Below, piece by piece: positions 8,479 through 15,899 of a DNA stretch of 64,000 bases (positions are counted from its first letter, which is position 1; each line of letters opens with the position of its first letter). The position numbers and the translations under genes are program-made. This DNA comes from Sphingobium chungbukense. GTDB lineage: Bacteria > Pseudomonadota > Alphaproteobacteria > Sphingomonadales > Sphingomonadaceae. A model generated the notes under the pieces. That model saw only the letters and a program-made list of their open reading frames with translations. It did no database searches and had not been told where the DNA came from. The DNA lies in contig NZ_LBIC01000006.1 of the NCBI RefSeq assembly GCF_001005725.1, forward strand, positions 1 to 64,000, given 5' to 3'.

Positions 8479-9399
8479 ATGAGCAGGGGTTCGCCGCGTG
8501 CCGGACTGGCCGCAGCACTGATGGCCTTTTTAATGGCCGCCGCCGCGCAGGCCGCGCCGTCGCTGGCGGATCGCATCGGCCGCAGCGACCCCGACCACAT
8601 GCGGGTGGCGACCGGCGTGCATGGCGGCGCAGGCACGATGCAATTCGGCCCGCTGCTTGGCGCAAACGCGCTCAGCACCAACCTCATCTTCCTGCACCGG
8701 GGCACCATCGCGCCGAAAAGCGGCATCGGCCAGCATTTCCACAATGATTGCGAGGAGATGTTCGTCATCCTCGACGGCGAGGCGGAATTCACGATCGACG
8801 GCCGGACTTCGCCTCTGGCCGGACCCGTCGGCGTGCCTGACCGCATGGGTCATGCCCATGGCATCTACAATCCGACCGACAAGCCACTGCAATGGCTGAA
8901 CATCAACGTCGGCATGACGAAGAGCTACGATAATTTCGATCTGGGCGACCCGCGCACCGGCGTGACGCTCGATCCCGTGCCGCAATTCATCACGATGCGA
9001 CTGGACCGCTCTCTTCTGAGGCCGGCGGCAAACATTCTGCCCGATGCTGCGGGTGCCGTCCTCTATCGCCGTGCCCTCGGCCCGACCGTCTTTTCCACGC
9101 CCTGGTCCTATGTGGACCATATCCTGTTGCCCGCAGGATCAAGCCTGGGTCGCCGGACGCAGGCCGATATGAGCGAGGTCTATTATATCATGTCCGGTTC
9201 CGGCGAAGTGTCGTTGGGCGAGGAGACGGTTCCGATCAAGGCGGGCGATGCCGTGCCCGTCGATCTGGGAGAGGCGCGAGCGATCCGCCAGACGGGCCGG
9301 CAGCCCCTTGAACTGATGGTCATCGGTGTCGCCCGCGATCTGGCGGCAAAGGCCCGTTACCGTGCGGAGACCGACGCGCGCATCCAGCAACGCCGATAA
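8479..9399 (+). CDS. Secreted bicupin protein, second copy
   Basis: The 306-residue protein starts at the ATG at 8479, after GGAGAGG. The signal peptide (GLAAALMAFLMAAAAQA) is clear. The first cupin, about residues 70-150, has GQHFHNDCEEMFVILDGEAEF and GRTSPLAGPVGV. The second, about 215-290, has HILLPAGSSLGRRTQADMSEVYYIMSGSGEV and IKAGDAVPVDLGEARAI. Metal ligands look better kept in the first domain (HxH, Glu, His) than in the second. It leads an operon with the Tat-exported ABM-like protein and the SMP-30 lactonase. It is only distantly similar to the bicupin at 5.5-6.5 kb, so two different exported cupins serve the same locus. Confidence 0.8.
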   Translation: MSRGSPRAGLAAALMAFLMAAAAQAAPSLADRIGRSDPDHMRVATGVHGGAGTMQFGPLLGANALSTNLIFLHRGTIAPKSGIGQHFHNDCEEMFVILDGEAEFTIDGRTSPLAGPVGVPDRMGHAHGIYNPTDKPLQWLNINVGMTKSYDNFDLGDPRTGVTLDPVPQFITMRLDRSLLRPAANILPDAAGAVLYRRALGPTVFSTPWSYVDHILLPAGSSLGRRTQADMSEVYYIMSGSGEVSLGEETVPIKAGDAVPVDLGEARAIRQTGRQPLELMVIGVARDLAAKARYRAETDARIQQRR

Positions 9400-9456
9400 G
9401 CTCGGGCCACGCACTTCCCCGCCAGTGGCGAGGCATCACAACGAGGAGAAAAAGCC

Positions 9457-9885
9457 ATGAACAGGCGTCATTTGCTGAAAGGTCTCGCCCTGCTGGGCAT
9501 CGGCACGAGCGTGGGGACGATCCGTGCCGGTGCGCAGGCCGCAACGCCCCCCGCACGCAAGCCCATCGTCCTTTATTGCGACCTCTCCGTCGATCCGGCG
9601 CGCGAACGGGAAATGCTGGATGCGTTCCACAATCACTTCAAGCCCGCCGCCGAAAGCTTCCGCGGACGCGGCTATATCGACCTCAAGATGCTGAAACTGC
9701 GGTCCGTGATTCAAGGTGGCCCCGCCCCCGCCTCCAGCATCAACTACCGCTTCCAGCTCACTTATGAGAGTGAGGAGCAGCGGCAGGTCTGGATCAGGTC
9801 CGATGTGCATGAAAAGAACTGGCCGCTGATCGAGAATACCGTGCTCAACAAGGATTATCTCGTCCTGCTGACCGACAGCGTCTGA
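9457..9885 (+). CDS. Tat-exported protein with ABM-like ferredoxin fold
   Basis: This is a 142-residue protein. The N-terminus MNRRHLLKGLALLGIGTSVG is a twin-arginine type signal (NRRHLLKG). The mature part (KPIVLYCDLSVDPAREREMLDAFHNHFKPAAESFRGRGYIDLK, split here by a Tyr/Ile-rich strand) fits the antibiotic-biosynthesis-monooxygenase-like dimeric alpha-beta barrel. These small proteins act as cofactor-free oxygenases, isomerases or ligand binders. It sits 57 bp after the bicupin gene and 54 bp before the lactonase gene. Export through Tat suggests that it folds in the cytoplasm first. Function is not assigned. Confidence 0.65.
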   Translation: MNRRHLLKGLALLGIGTSVGTIRAGAQAATPPARKPIVLYCDLSVDPAREREMLDAFHNHFKPAAESFRGRGYIDLKMLKLRSVIQGGPAPASSINYRFQLTYESEEQRQVWIRSDVHEKNWPLIENTVLNKDYLVLLTDSV

Positions 9886-9939
9886 CGCATCCCAAGCGCC
9901 CATCCTCTATCTGCAACCCATTCATCAAAGGACCAGCCC

Positions 9940-10950
9940 ATGTCGTCCCGTCTTCGCGCCACCCTGCTTGCGGCAGCGCTCTGTCATCTGAGTTGCGCCC
10001 CGCTGCTGGCGCAAAGCCCTGTTCCAGCCGCTTCGATCGAACGGCTCGACCCCGCACTCGACACCATCATCGCGCCGGGCACGTCGATCGAGCGCGTGGC
10101 GACAGGCTTCGGTTTCACCGAGGGGCCGCTATGGCATGAGGGGCGCCTCTGGTTTTCCGATGTGACCGGGGACAAGATGCGGGCCGTGGCCCCGGACGGA
10201 AAGGTCGAGGAACTGATCGCCAATTCGGGCGGCCTTCCCAATCCGCCCGCCGGGGCCAGCATCGGCTCCAACGGCATGGCCCCCGCACCCGATGGCACGG
10301 TGCTGATGACCCAAATGGGTGCCCGCCGTATCGTGAAGGTCGGCAGGGACGGACGCCTGCACCCCTTTCTGTCGGAATATGACGGCAAGAGGCTGAACAG
10401 CCCCAACGACCTCGTCTATGATAAAAGCGGCGCATTGTGGTTCACCGACCCGCCCTTCGGCCTGTTCAACGGCATGGACAAGGACCCGGCCAAGGAACTG
10501 CCGTTCAACGGCGTGTTCCGCTATGCGGACGGCAAGCTGACGCCCGTCATCACGGATATGAGCCTGCCCAACGGCATCGGCTTCTCGCCCGATTTCAAGA
10601 CCCTCTATGTCGGCAATTACGGGCCGGAGATGGTCGTCCGCGCCTATGATGTGGGTCCGGACGGCGCCTTGTCCGCGCCGCGCGAATTGATCCGTTTTAC
10701 CAGCGGTCGTGGCGGCCCGGACGGGCTGAAGGTCGATACGGCCGGCAATATCTGGATGACGGGGCCTGGGGGCATCCGCATCGTCACGCCGAAGGGCAAG
10801 ATACTGGGGCAGATCAAGCTGCCGGAAACGGCCGCCAACCTCGCCTTCGCGGATGACGGCCACAGCGTTTACATCACCGGCAGCACCAGCATCTACCGCC
10901 TGCGCAGCATGGTGAAGGGCATGCTGCCGCTCTACGCCGATGGGAAGTGA
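9940..10950 (+). CDS. Periplasmic SMP-30/gluconolactonase-type lactonase
   Basis: This is a 336-residue six-bladed propeller protein with a signal peptide (MSSRLRATLLAAALCHLSCA...LAQ). Metal-binding signature residues are visible: Glu in GFTEGPLW, Asn in NSPNDLVYD and Asp in GGPDGLKVD. These are the family's calcium or zinc ligands and general base. It should hydrolyse a sugar lactone or similar ester ring in the periplasm, which fits downstream of PQQ-dependent oxidation that makes lactones. It is third in the operon after the bicupin and the ABM-like protein. Confidence 0.85.
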   Translation: MSSRLRATLLAAALCHLSCAPLLAQSPVPAASIERLDPALDTIIAPGTSIERVATGFGFTEGPLWHEGRLWFSDVTGDKMRAVAPDGKVEELIANSGGLPNPPAGASIGSNGMAPAPDGTVLMTQMGARRIVKVGRDGRLHPFLSEYDGKRLNSPNDLVYDKSGALWFTDPPFGLFNGMDKDPAKELPFNGVFRYADGKLTPVITDMSLPNGIGFSPDFKTLYVGNYGPEMVVRAYDVGPDGALSAPRELIRFTSGRGGPDGLKVDTAGNIWMTGPGGIRIVTPKGKILGQIKLPETAANLAFADDGHSVYITGSTSIYRLRSMVKGMLPLYADGK

Positions 10951-11017
10951 AGGCGCGGGAAACCCGGTATCGAAGGGTTGAGCGCGACCTCAGCCCTTGG
11001 ATGTGCCATGTGCCCTT

Positions 11018-11347
11018 TCAACGGCCGCCTGCACTCGGCCCTGCGCCGGGTGCCGTGGCATAATATTTCGTCAGATAGGCGGTGATCGTCTTGATCTCTT
11101 CGGGTGACACCTCGGCCCCGCGATCCGCCATGCCCTGCACGGTCGTCGCCCACTCCGCGTCGCTCCGCCGCTTCTGGAAGACTTGCCCGATCGTGTGGCA
11201 GAAACCGCAGCGTTCGTTGATGAGGTCCAGCCCAAGGCCAGGCGGCGGCGTGGCCGTAGCGACTGGCGCAGGTGCCTGCTGGGCCAGCGCGCCGGCCCCG
11301 ATCAGGGGCAGGGCGAACGCCATGATCGTCAGTCCGATTTTGTGCAT
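11018..11347 (-). CDS. Small periplasmic cytochrome c, partner of the 641-aa PQQ dehydrogenase
   Basis: This is a 109-residue protein with a signal peptide (MHKIGLTIMAFALPLIGAGALAQ). A single haem c site, CGFCH, lies at about residues 48-52. The MADRGAEVSPEEIKTITAYLTKYY tail is typical of short class I cytochromes. The gene lies 9 bp after the PQQ dehydrogenase gene on the same strand, so it should take electrons from that enzyme and pass them to a terminal oxidase. A Met ligand is probably in QGMADRG. Confidence 0.85.
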   Translation of the reverse strand: MHKIGLTIMAFALPLIGAGALAQQAPAPVATATPPPGLGLDLINERCGFCHTIGQVFQKRRSDAEWATTVQGMADRGAEVSPEEIKTITAYLTKYYATAPGAGPSAGGR

Positions 11348-11356
11348 GTCATGTCC

Positions 11357-13282
11357 TCAAGGAAGCGCATAAGCCACAACCTCGTCGCTGGTGGCGGCTG
11401 AAAAGGCGAAGCCCCCTGTCGCCACGACGGCGACCATCTGCCGTTTACCCGCAGCATAGGTCATGGGTGTCCCGTAGCTCGAACCGGGCAGTTCGGTGGT
11501 CCAGAGCAGCCTGCCGGTCTTCGTTTCGAACGCGCGCAGGCGCTGATCCTTGGTCGCGCCGATGAAGGTCAGGCCGCCGGATGTCGTGAACGGCCCGCCT
11601 GCGCTGGTGATGCCCGCATCCTTGAGCGCCGGGTGGCCGGTATCGCCCAGCGGACGGCGCCACGCCACCGTGCCCTTCACCACATCCACCGCCACCAGTT
11701 CGCCCCATGGCGGCTTGTGGCAGGGAAATCCGCTCTCCATGTCCGCGAAATAAGCATAGCCGCCCTTCATGCCCCAGCTTCCGTCGGGCTGCTGTTCCAA
11801 TTGCTGGGGGCTGGCGAGTTCGTTGAGGTTGATGATGTAGAGTCCCAGGCTGGGGTCGAACGCGCCCCCGCCCCAGTCGACGCCACCCAGGCTGCCGGGA
11901 AAGAAGTTGATCGCGCTGTCCGCGCGCAGCGGCTGGAACGGCTTGCTGGGGGTGATGTTCAGTCTCTTCACCAGCGCCTCGCACCGGGCCTTCAGTTCCG
12001 GCGTGACATCCAGAATGTCCTCGGCGTTGTAGGACAGGCGAGTCAGCGGCGGCGGCGCGACCGGCATCGGCTGGGTCGGCCAGGGCTGCTCGCCCGGAAC
12101 GTCGGTCTCGGTCGGAACCGGCATTTCGTGCACATCGAATAGCGGCTTGCCCGTCACGCGGTCGAGGATGAACATGATCGCGGTCTTGTTCATCGCCACC
12201 AATGCCGGGACCACCCGGCCGCCGCGCCTGATGTCGATCAGCGTCAGCGTCGGCAGGTCGAGGTCCCAAATGTCGTGATGGACCGTCTGGAAATGCCAGA
12301 GATATTTACCGGTCGCGGCTTCCACCGCGACCACCGAATTGGAATAGAGGTTGGTGCCCCTGCGGTCGGCACCCCAGCGGTCGAAGGTCGGTGCGCCGAC
12401 AGGCAGATAGGCGATACCGCGTTTTTCATCGACCTGGACGAAGGTCCAGACATTGGTGCCCGACCGCGCTTTCGCGCTGTCCCCTTCCCATGTCTCTGCG
12501 CCCTTCTCTCCCGTCTGGGGGATGGTGTGGAAGGTCCAGACCAGCTTGCCTGTACGCGCGTCCCAGGCGCGCACATCGCCCGCAGCGCCCTTGACCGGCA
12601 TTTCCTGAACCCGCGACCCGGTGATGACCAGATCCTTGTAGATGGCGGGCGGACTGCTCATACCGAGCGGCGCGGCCTTCAGGCCGTTCATCACCTCGGG
12701 CGTCTTCATGTTGACGATCCCGGCCTCGCCGAAATCGGCGGCAGGCTGGCCGGTGGCGGCATCCAGCGCGATCAGCTTGCCCGATCGGGTGCCGAAGAAG
12801 ATGCGCGCCCCCTTCCCCTTGCTGCCCGGCCAATAGGCGACGCCGCGCGTGGAGGGCTGGTCCCTGTTCGCCAGCGTATAGACCCAGCGCTCCTTACCCG
12901 TTGCCGCATCGAGCGCGACGACACGATTATAGGGAGTGGCAAGATACATGATGCCGCCGATCACCAGCGGCGTCGCCTCCGACGCGGAAAATCCCGTGGC
13001 GAATTTGGCGCGCATGCCGTCGGGCATCGGCCCTGTATCGACAGTCACCCCGGGCGGCCGCATATGATATACCCATGCCTGCTGTAATGTGCCCACATTC
13101 GCCGTCGTGATCTGCCTGAGCGGCGAGTGACGCGCACCGCCGGGATCGCGGCCATAGGCGGCCCAGTCGGCCTCGGTGGACGGCGCGGCCGTGGCTCCGC
13201 CGCCAAGCGTGCCTGCGGCGATAGAGATCATGGATGCCAGTGCCATGGACCGGCGGAACGAGGATGGAATTTTCAACGACAT
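11357..13282 (-). CDS. PQQ-dependent dehydrogenase (quinoprotein)
   Basis: The 641-residue periplasmic eight-bladed propeller enzyme has a signal peptide that ends near GGGATAAPS. The entry motif DWAAYGRDPGGARHSPL and the core motif TVHHDIWDLDLP are those of the glucose/quinate/polyol branch of membrane-type PQQ enzymes, but the membrane helices of those enzymes are missing. This one is therefore soluble and needs the cytochrome c gene that follows. It oxidises an alcohol, polyol or aldose-like substrate with PQQ. It is divergent from the CoA-transferase operon across operator 4. No PQQ biosynthesis genes are in the window. Confidence 0.88.
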   Translation of the reverse strand: MSLKIPSSFRRSMALASMISIAAGTLGGGATAAPSTEADWAAYGRDPGGARHSPLRQITTANVGTLQQAWVYHMRPPGVTVDTGPMPDGMRAKFATGFSASEATPLVIGGIMYLATPYNRVVALDAATGKERWVYTLANRDQPSTRGVAYWPGSKGKGARIFFGTRSGKLIALDAATGQPAADFGEAGIVNMKTPEVMNGLKAAPLGMSSPPAIYKDLVITGSRVQEMPVKGAAGDVRAWDARTGKLVWTFHTIPQTGEKGAETWEGDSAKARSGTNVWTFVQVDEKRGIAYLPVGAPTFDRWGADRRGTNLYSNSVVAVEAATGKYLWHFQTVHHDIWDLDLPTLTLIDIRRGGRVVPALVAMNKTAIMFILDRVTGKPLFDVHEMPVPTETDVPGEQPWPTQPMPVAPPPLTRLSYNAEDILDVTPELKARCEALVKRLNITPSKPFQPLRADSAINFFPGSLGGVDWGGGAFDPSLGLYIINLNELASPQQLEQQPDGSWGMKGGYAYFADMESGFPCHKPPWGELVAVDVVKGTVAWRRPLGDTGHPALKDAGITSAGGPFTTSGGLTFIGATKDQRLRAFETKTGRLLWTTELPGSSYGTPMTYAAGKRQMVAVVATGGFAFSAATSDEVVAYALP

Positions 13283-13362
13283 GCCTCTCCTGAAGGCGGG
13301 TCCGACCTTTCATCGACAAGCCCGGTTGTTCTTTTGTGACGAGGATGCTAGCAGAGGGTTAA

Positions 13363-13379
13363 ATCATATACAATATGAT
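13363..13379. promoter_or_regulatory. GntR-regulon operator 4 (PQQ dehydrogenase / CoA-transferase)
   Basis: ATCATAT-ACA-ATATGAT is a perfect 7+7 palindrome. It is placed between the divergent starts at 13282 and 13428, so it can control both operons. Confidence 0.7.
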
Positions 13380-13427
13380 CTGAGAGCGAAAATTGGCGCC
13401 GCCTGAGGCGCATGAGGGAGAAGGAAT

Positions 13428-14615
13428 ATGGCGACGCTGCCGTTGGCCGGCATAAGGGTACTCGACATTTCGCAGGTCATGGCGGGCCCGTTCTGCTGCA
13501 TGCTGCTGGGCGACATGGGCGCCGACGTCATCAAGATCGAGCCGCCGCAAACCGGCGATTCGACCCGCCATTCGATGGGTTTTCGCCTCAAGGGGGAAGA
13601 TAGTCCCGGTTTCCTGGCGCTCAATCGCAACAAACGGAGCATTGCCCTGAACCTGAAGGACGAGGCCGACCGCGACGTGCTCTACGCGCTGGTGAAAAGC
13701 GCCGACGTGCTGGTGGAAAACGCCCGCCCCGGCGTCGCGGCGCGGCTCGGCATCGACTATGACAGGCTGGCGAAGATCAATCCGCGCCTCGTCTATGCCA
13801 GCATCTCCGGCTTCGGCCAGACCGGCCCGTGGGCGCAACGCCCCGGCTTCGACCTGATCGCGCAGGCGATGTCGGGCATTTTGAGCTCCAACGGCTTTCC
13901 CGGCATGGAGCCGGCCAAGAACAGCATCGCGGTTGCGGATCTGGGGGCGGGTCTTTTCTCGGCCTATGCCATCCTTTCGGCCATCATCGGCCGGGAGAAA
14001 AGCGGGCAGGGCCAGTATATCGACGCCTCGCTGCTCGAAGCCGCGCTCGGCCTTTCGATCTGGGAGACGACGGAACTCTGGGGCACGGGCAAGCCCCCCG
14101 CCCCGATCGGTTCGGCCAACCGCATGTCCGCCCCCTATCAGGCGATGCAGGCTTCGGACGGCTGGTTCGTCATCGGCGCCGCCAATCAGGGGCTGTGGCT
14201 CACCTTCCTCAATGTCATCGGCCGGCCGGAGCTTCAGGACGATCCGCGCTATTCGACCAACGCCGCGCGCGTCGTCAACCGGGTCGCGCTGATCGAAGAT
14301 CTGGTGCCGACCTTCCTCACCCGCACCCGGCAGCAATGGATCGACGCCCTGCTCTCGGCAGGCGTTCCCGCCGCACCGATCCTCGATTATGGCGAGGCGG
14401 TGACCAGCGAGCAGGCGGTCGCCCGCGACATGGTGATGCAGGTGCCACATCCGGTGGAGGGCGAATTCAAGGCGCTCGGTTTCCCGGTGAAGATGCGCGG
14501 CACGCCGCAGGAAGTTCGCCTGCCCCCTCCTCTGCTCAACGAGCATAGCGACCTGATCCGGCGGGAACTGGTGGAGAGGGGTCTGCTCGCCCCGCAAAAG
14601 GAAGCCGCGAAATGA
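13428..14615 (+). CDS. CaiB/BaiF family CoA transferase (class III)
   Basis: This 395-residue cytoplasmic enzyme begins LPLAGIRVLDISQVMAGPFCCMLLGDMGADVIKIE, the standard class III CoA-transferase opening. Family positions seen include ALNRNKRSIALNLKD, the catalytic Asp region VAVADLGAGLFSAYAI at about residue 165-180, and SAPYQAMQASDGWFVIG. It moves CoA from one carboxylic acid to another and so activates the acid made by periplasmic oxidation. It is coupled to the hydratase gene by a 4-bp overlap (ATGA). The start follows a good ribosome-binding site (GGGAGAAGG). Confidence 0.9.
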   Translation: MATLPLAGIRVLDISQVMAGPFCCMLLGDMGADVIKIEPPQTGDSTRHSMGFRLKGEDSPGFLALNRNKRSIALNLKDEADRDVLYALVKSADVLVENARPGVAARLGIDYDRLAKINPRLVYASISGFGQTGPWAQRPGFDLIAQAMSGILSSNGFPGMEPAKNSIAVADLGAGLFSAYAILSAIIGREKSGQGQYIDASLLEAALGLSIWETTELWGTGKPPAPIGSANRMSAPYQAMQASDGWFVIGAANQGLWLTFLNVIGRPELQDDPRYSTNAARVVNRVALIEDLVPTFLTRTRQQWIDALLSAGVPAAPILDYGEAVTSEQAVARDMVMQVPHPVEGEFKALGFPVKMRGTPQEVRLPPPLLNEHSDLIRRELVERGLLAPQKEAAK

Positions 14616-15394
14616 CCGAGGCGCGTCTGATCTACGAGAAGCGGGGAAACCAGGCCCATGTCCGCTTCGACAACCCCGCCGCGCATAATGCGCTGACCGG
14701 CGCGATGTGGCACGGCCTGCGCGACGCCGCGCGGGACATTGCGTCCGACCCCGCCATTCGCGTCGCCATATTCCGCGGCGTCGGCGGCAAGGCGTTCATA
14801 TCCGGCACTGATATTTCCAAGTTCGCGGACTATGAGACCGGGCAACAGGGCGTCGATTATGAGCGCGACATCGATGAATGCATGGGCGCCATCGACGCCA
14901 TCCCCTGCACCACCATCGCGGTGGTGGAGGGATGGGCCGTGGGCGGCGGCATCAACATCTCTTCCGCCTGCGATTTCCGCATCGCGACGCGCGATGCGCG
15001 CTTCGGATCGCCGATCGGACGGACGATCGGCAATTGCCTGTCTGCCGCCAGCCTGACCAGGATCGGCGCCGCCGTCGGCCTACAGCGGGCGAAACGGATG
15101 ATATTGCTGGGCGAGATGCTGACGGCGGAGGAATTGCTTGCCAGCGGCTTCCTGTTGCGGATCGTGGAACGTGAGACGCTCGATGCGGAGGCCGGCGCGC
15201 TGACGCAGCGGGCCGCCGAAAACGCGCCGCTCACCACCCGCGCGACCAAGGAAATGATCCGCCGCATGACCTTCGGCACGCTGCCCGATGTGGAGGATCT
15301 GATCGCAGAGGTTTATGGCAGCGCCGATTTCCGGCAGGGCGTGGCCGATTTCCTGGTACGGACGAAGAAGGTGCCGGACTGGACCGGCGCCTGA
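14612..15394 (+). CDS. Enoyl-CoA hydratase/isomerase family protein
   Basis: This is a 260-residue crotonase-fold enzyme. RFDNPAAHNALTGAMW and the oxyanion-hole segments KAFISGTDIS (about residue 65) and EGWAVGGGINISSACDFRIA (about 105-125) are clear. The usual second catalytic Glu region reads RFGSPIGRTIGNC, without the common Glu, so isomerase, lyase or hydrolase activity on a CoA ester is as likely as hydration. Paired with the CoA transferase, it should process the CoA-activated intermediate. It ends 26 bp before the convergent cytochrome c gene. Confidence 0.87.
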   Translation: MTEARLIYEKRGNQAHVRFDNPAAHNALTGAMWHGLRDAARDIASDPAIRVAIFRGVGGKAFISGTDISKFADYETGQQGVDYERDIDECMGAIDAIPCTTIAVVEGWAVGGGINISSACDFRIATRDARFGSPIGRTIGNCLSAASLTRIGAAVGLQRAKRMILLGEMLTAEELLASGFLLRIVERETLDAEAGALTQRAAENAPLTTRATKEMIRRMTFGTLPDVEDLIAEVYGSADFRQGVADFLVRTKKVPDWTGA

Positions 15395-15398
15395 GTCG

Positions 15399-15415
15399 GG
15401 GCGGTCTCGCCGCCC
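15399..15415 (+). terminator. Hairpin after the CoA-transferase/hydratase operon
   Basis: GGGCGG-TCTCG-CCGCCC forms a 6-bp GC stem just past the stop codon and is followed by a T-rich stretch (TGCTTCATTC). It is a plausible Rho-independent terminator between two convergent operons. Confidence 0.4.
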
Positions 15416-15419
15416 TGCT

Positions 15420-15899
15420 TCATTCACCACATTTGCATGCTGGACCCGCCACGGATGGTTCGGGTTTTTGCGCCACGATCCTGACATTGGGCATCAGCGC
15501 CGCGTTCGGCGGCAGTGCCAGATCGCCGGCCGGAAAGCCGTTGGCTTCGAACATATAGGCTTCGATGTCCGCGACCTTTCGCCCGCCCAAACTTCCCGGC
15601 GCATTGAGCGGCATGGTCGTCTGGATGCGCGCGAACAGGTCGCCCGCGGACGTGTTGTTCCAATTGTTGAGGAAGGTCGGCCCGACCAGCGCCGGCGCGA
15701 CATCGATCCCGGCGAGCGTGTCGCCATGGCAGGCCGCGCAATTTTCCGCATAGGCGATCTTGCCGCGTTCCGCCTGCTCCTGGCTATAGACGCCGGTCCA
15801 GACATGGCGCTCGGGCGCCTGCGCACGCGTCATGACCGCGCCGCCCAGAAGCAGCATCGCACCCGCCAGCCCATATCCCCGCTTCACCTTGCCCATCAA
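15420..15899 (-). CDS. Periplasmic cytochrome c, partner of the 689-aa PQQ dehydrogenase
   Basis: The 159-residue protein has a signal peptide (GLAGAMLLLGGAVMTRAQA) and one haem c motif, CAACH, at about residue 56-60 within GKIAYAENCAACHGDTLAG. The C-terminus is unusual: it ends in PACKCGE with two further cysteines. The start codon overlaps the end of the PQQ dehydrogenase gene by 4 bp, so the two are made together. It is the last gene of the long minus-strand operon that begins at 23.9 kb. Confidence 0.85.
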   Translation of the reverse strand: MMGKVKRGYGLAGAMLLLGGAVMTRAQAPERHVWTGVYSQEQAERGKIAYAENCAACHGDTLAGIDVAPALVGPTFLNNWNNTSAGDLFARIQTTMPLNAPGSLGGRKVADIEAYMFEANGFPAGDLALPPNAALMPNVRIVAQKPEPSVAGPACKCGE

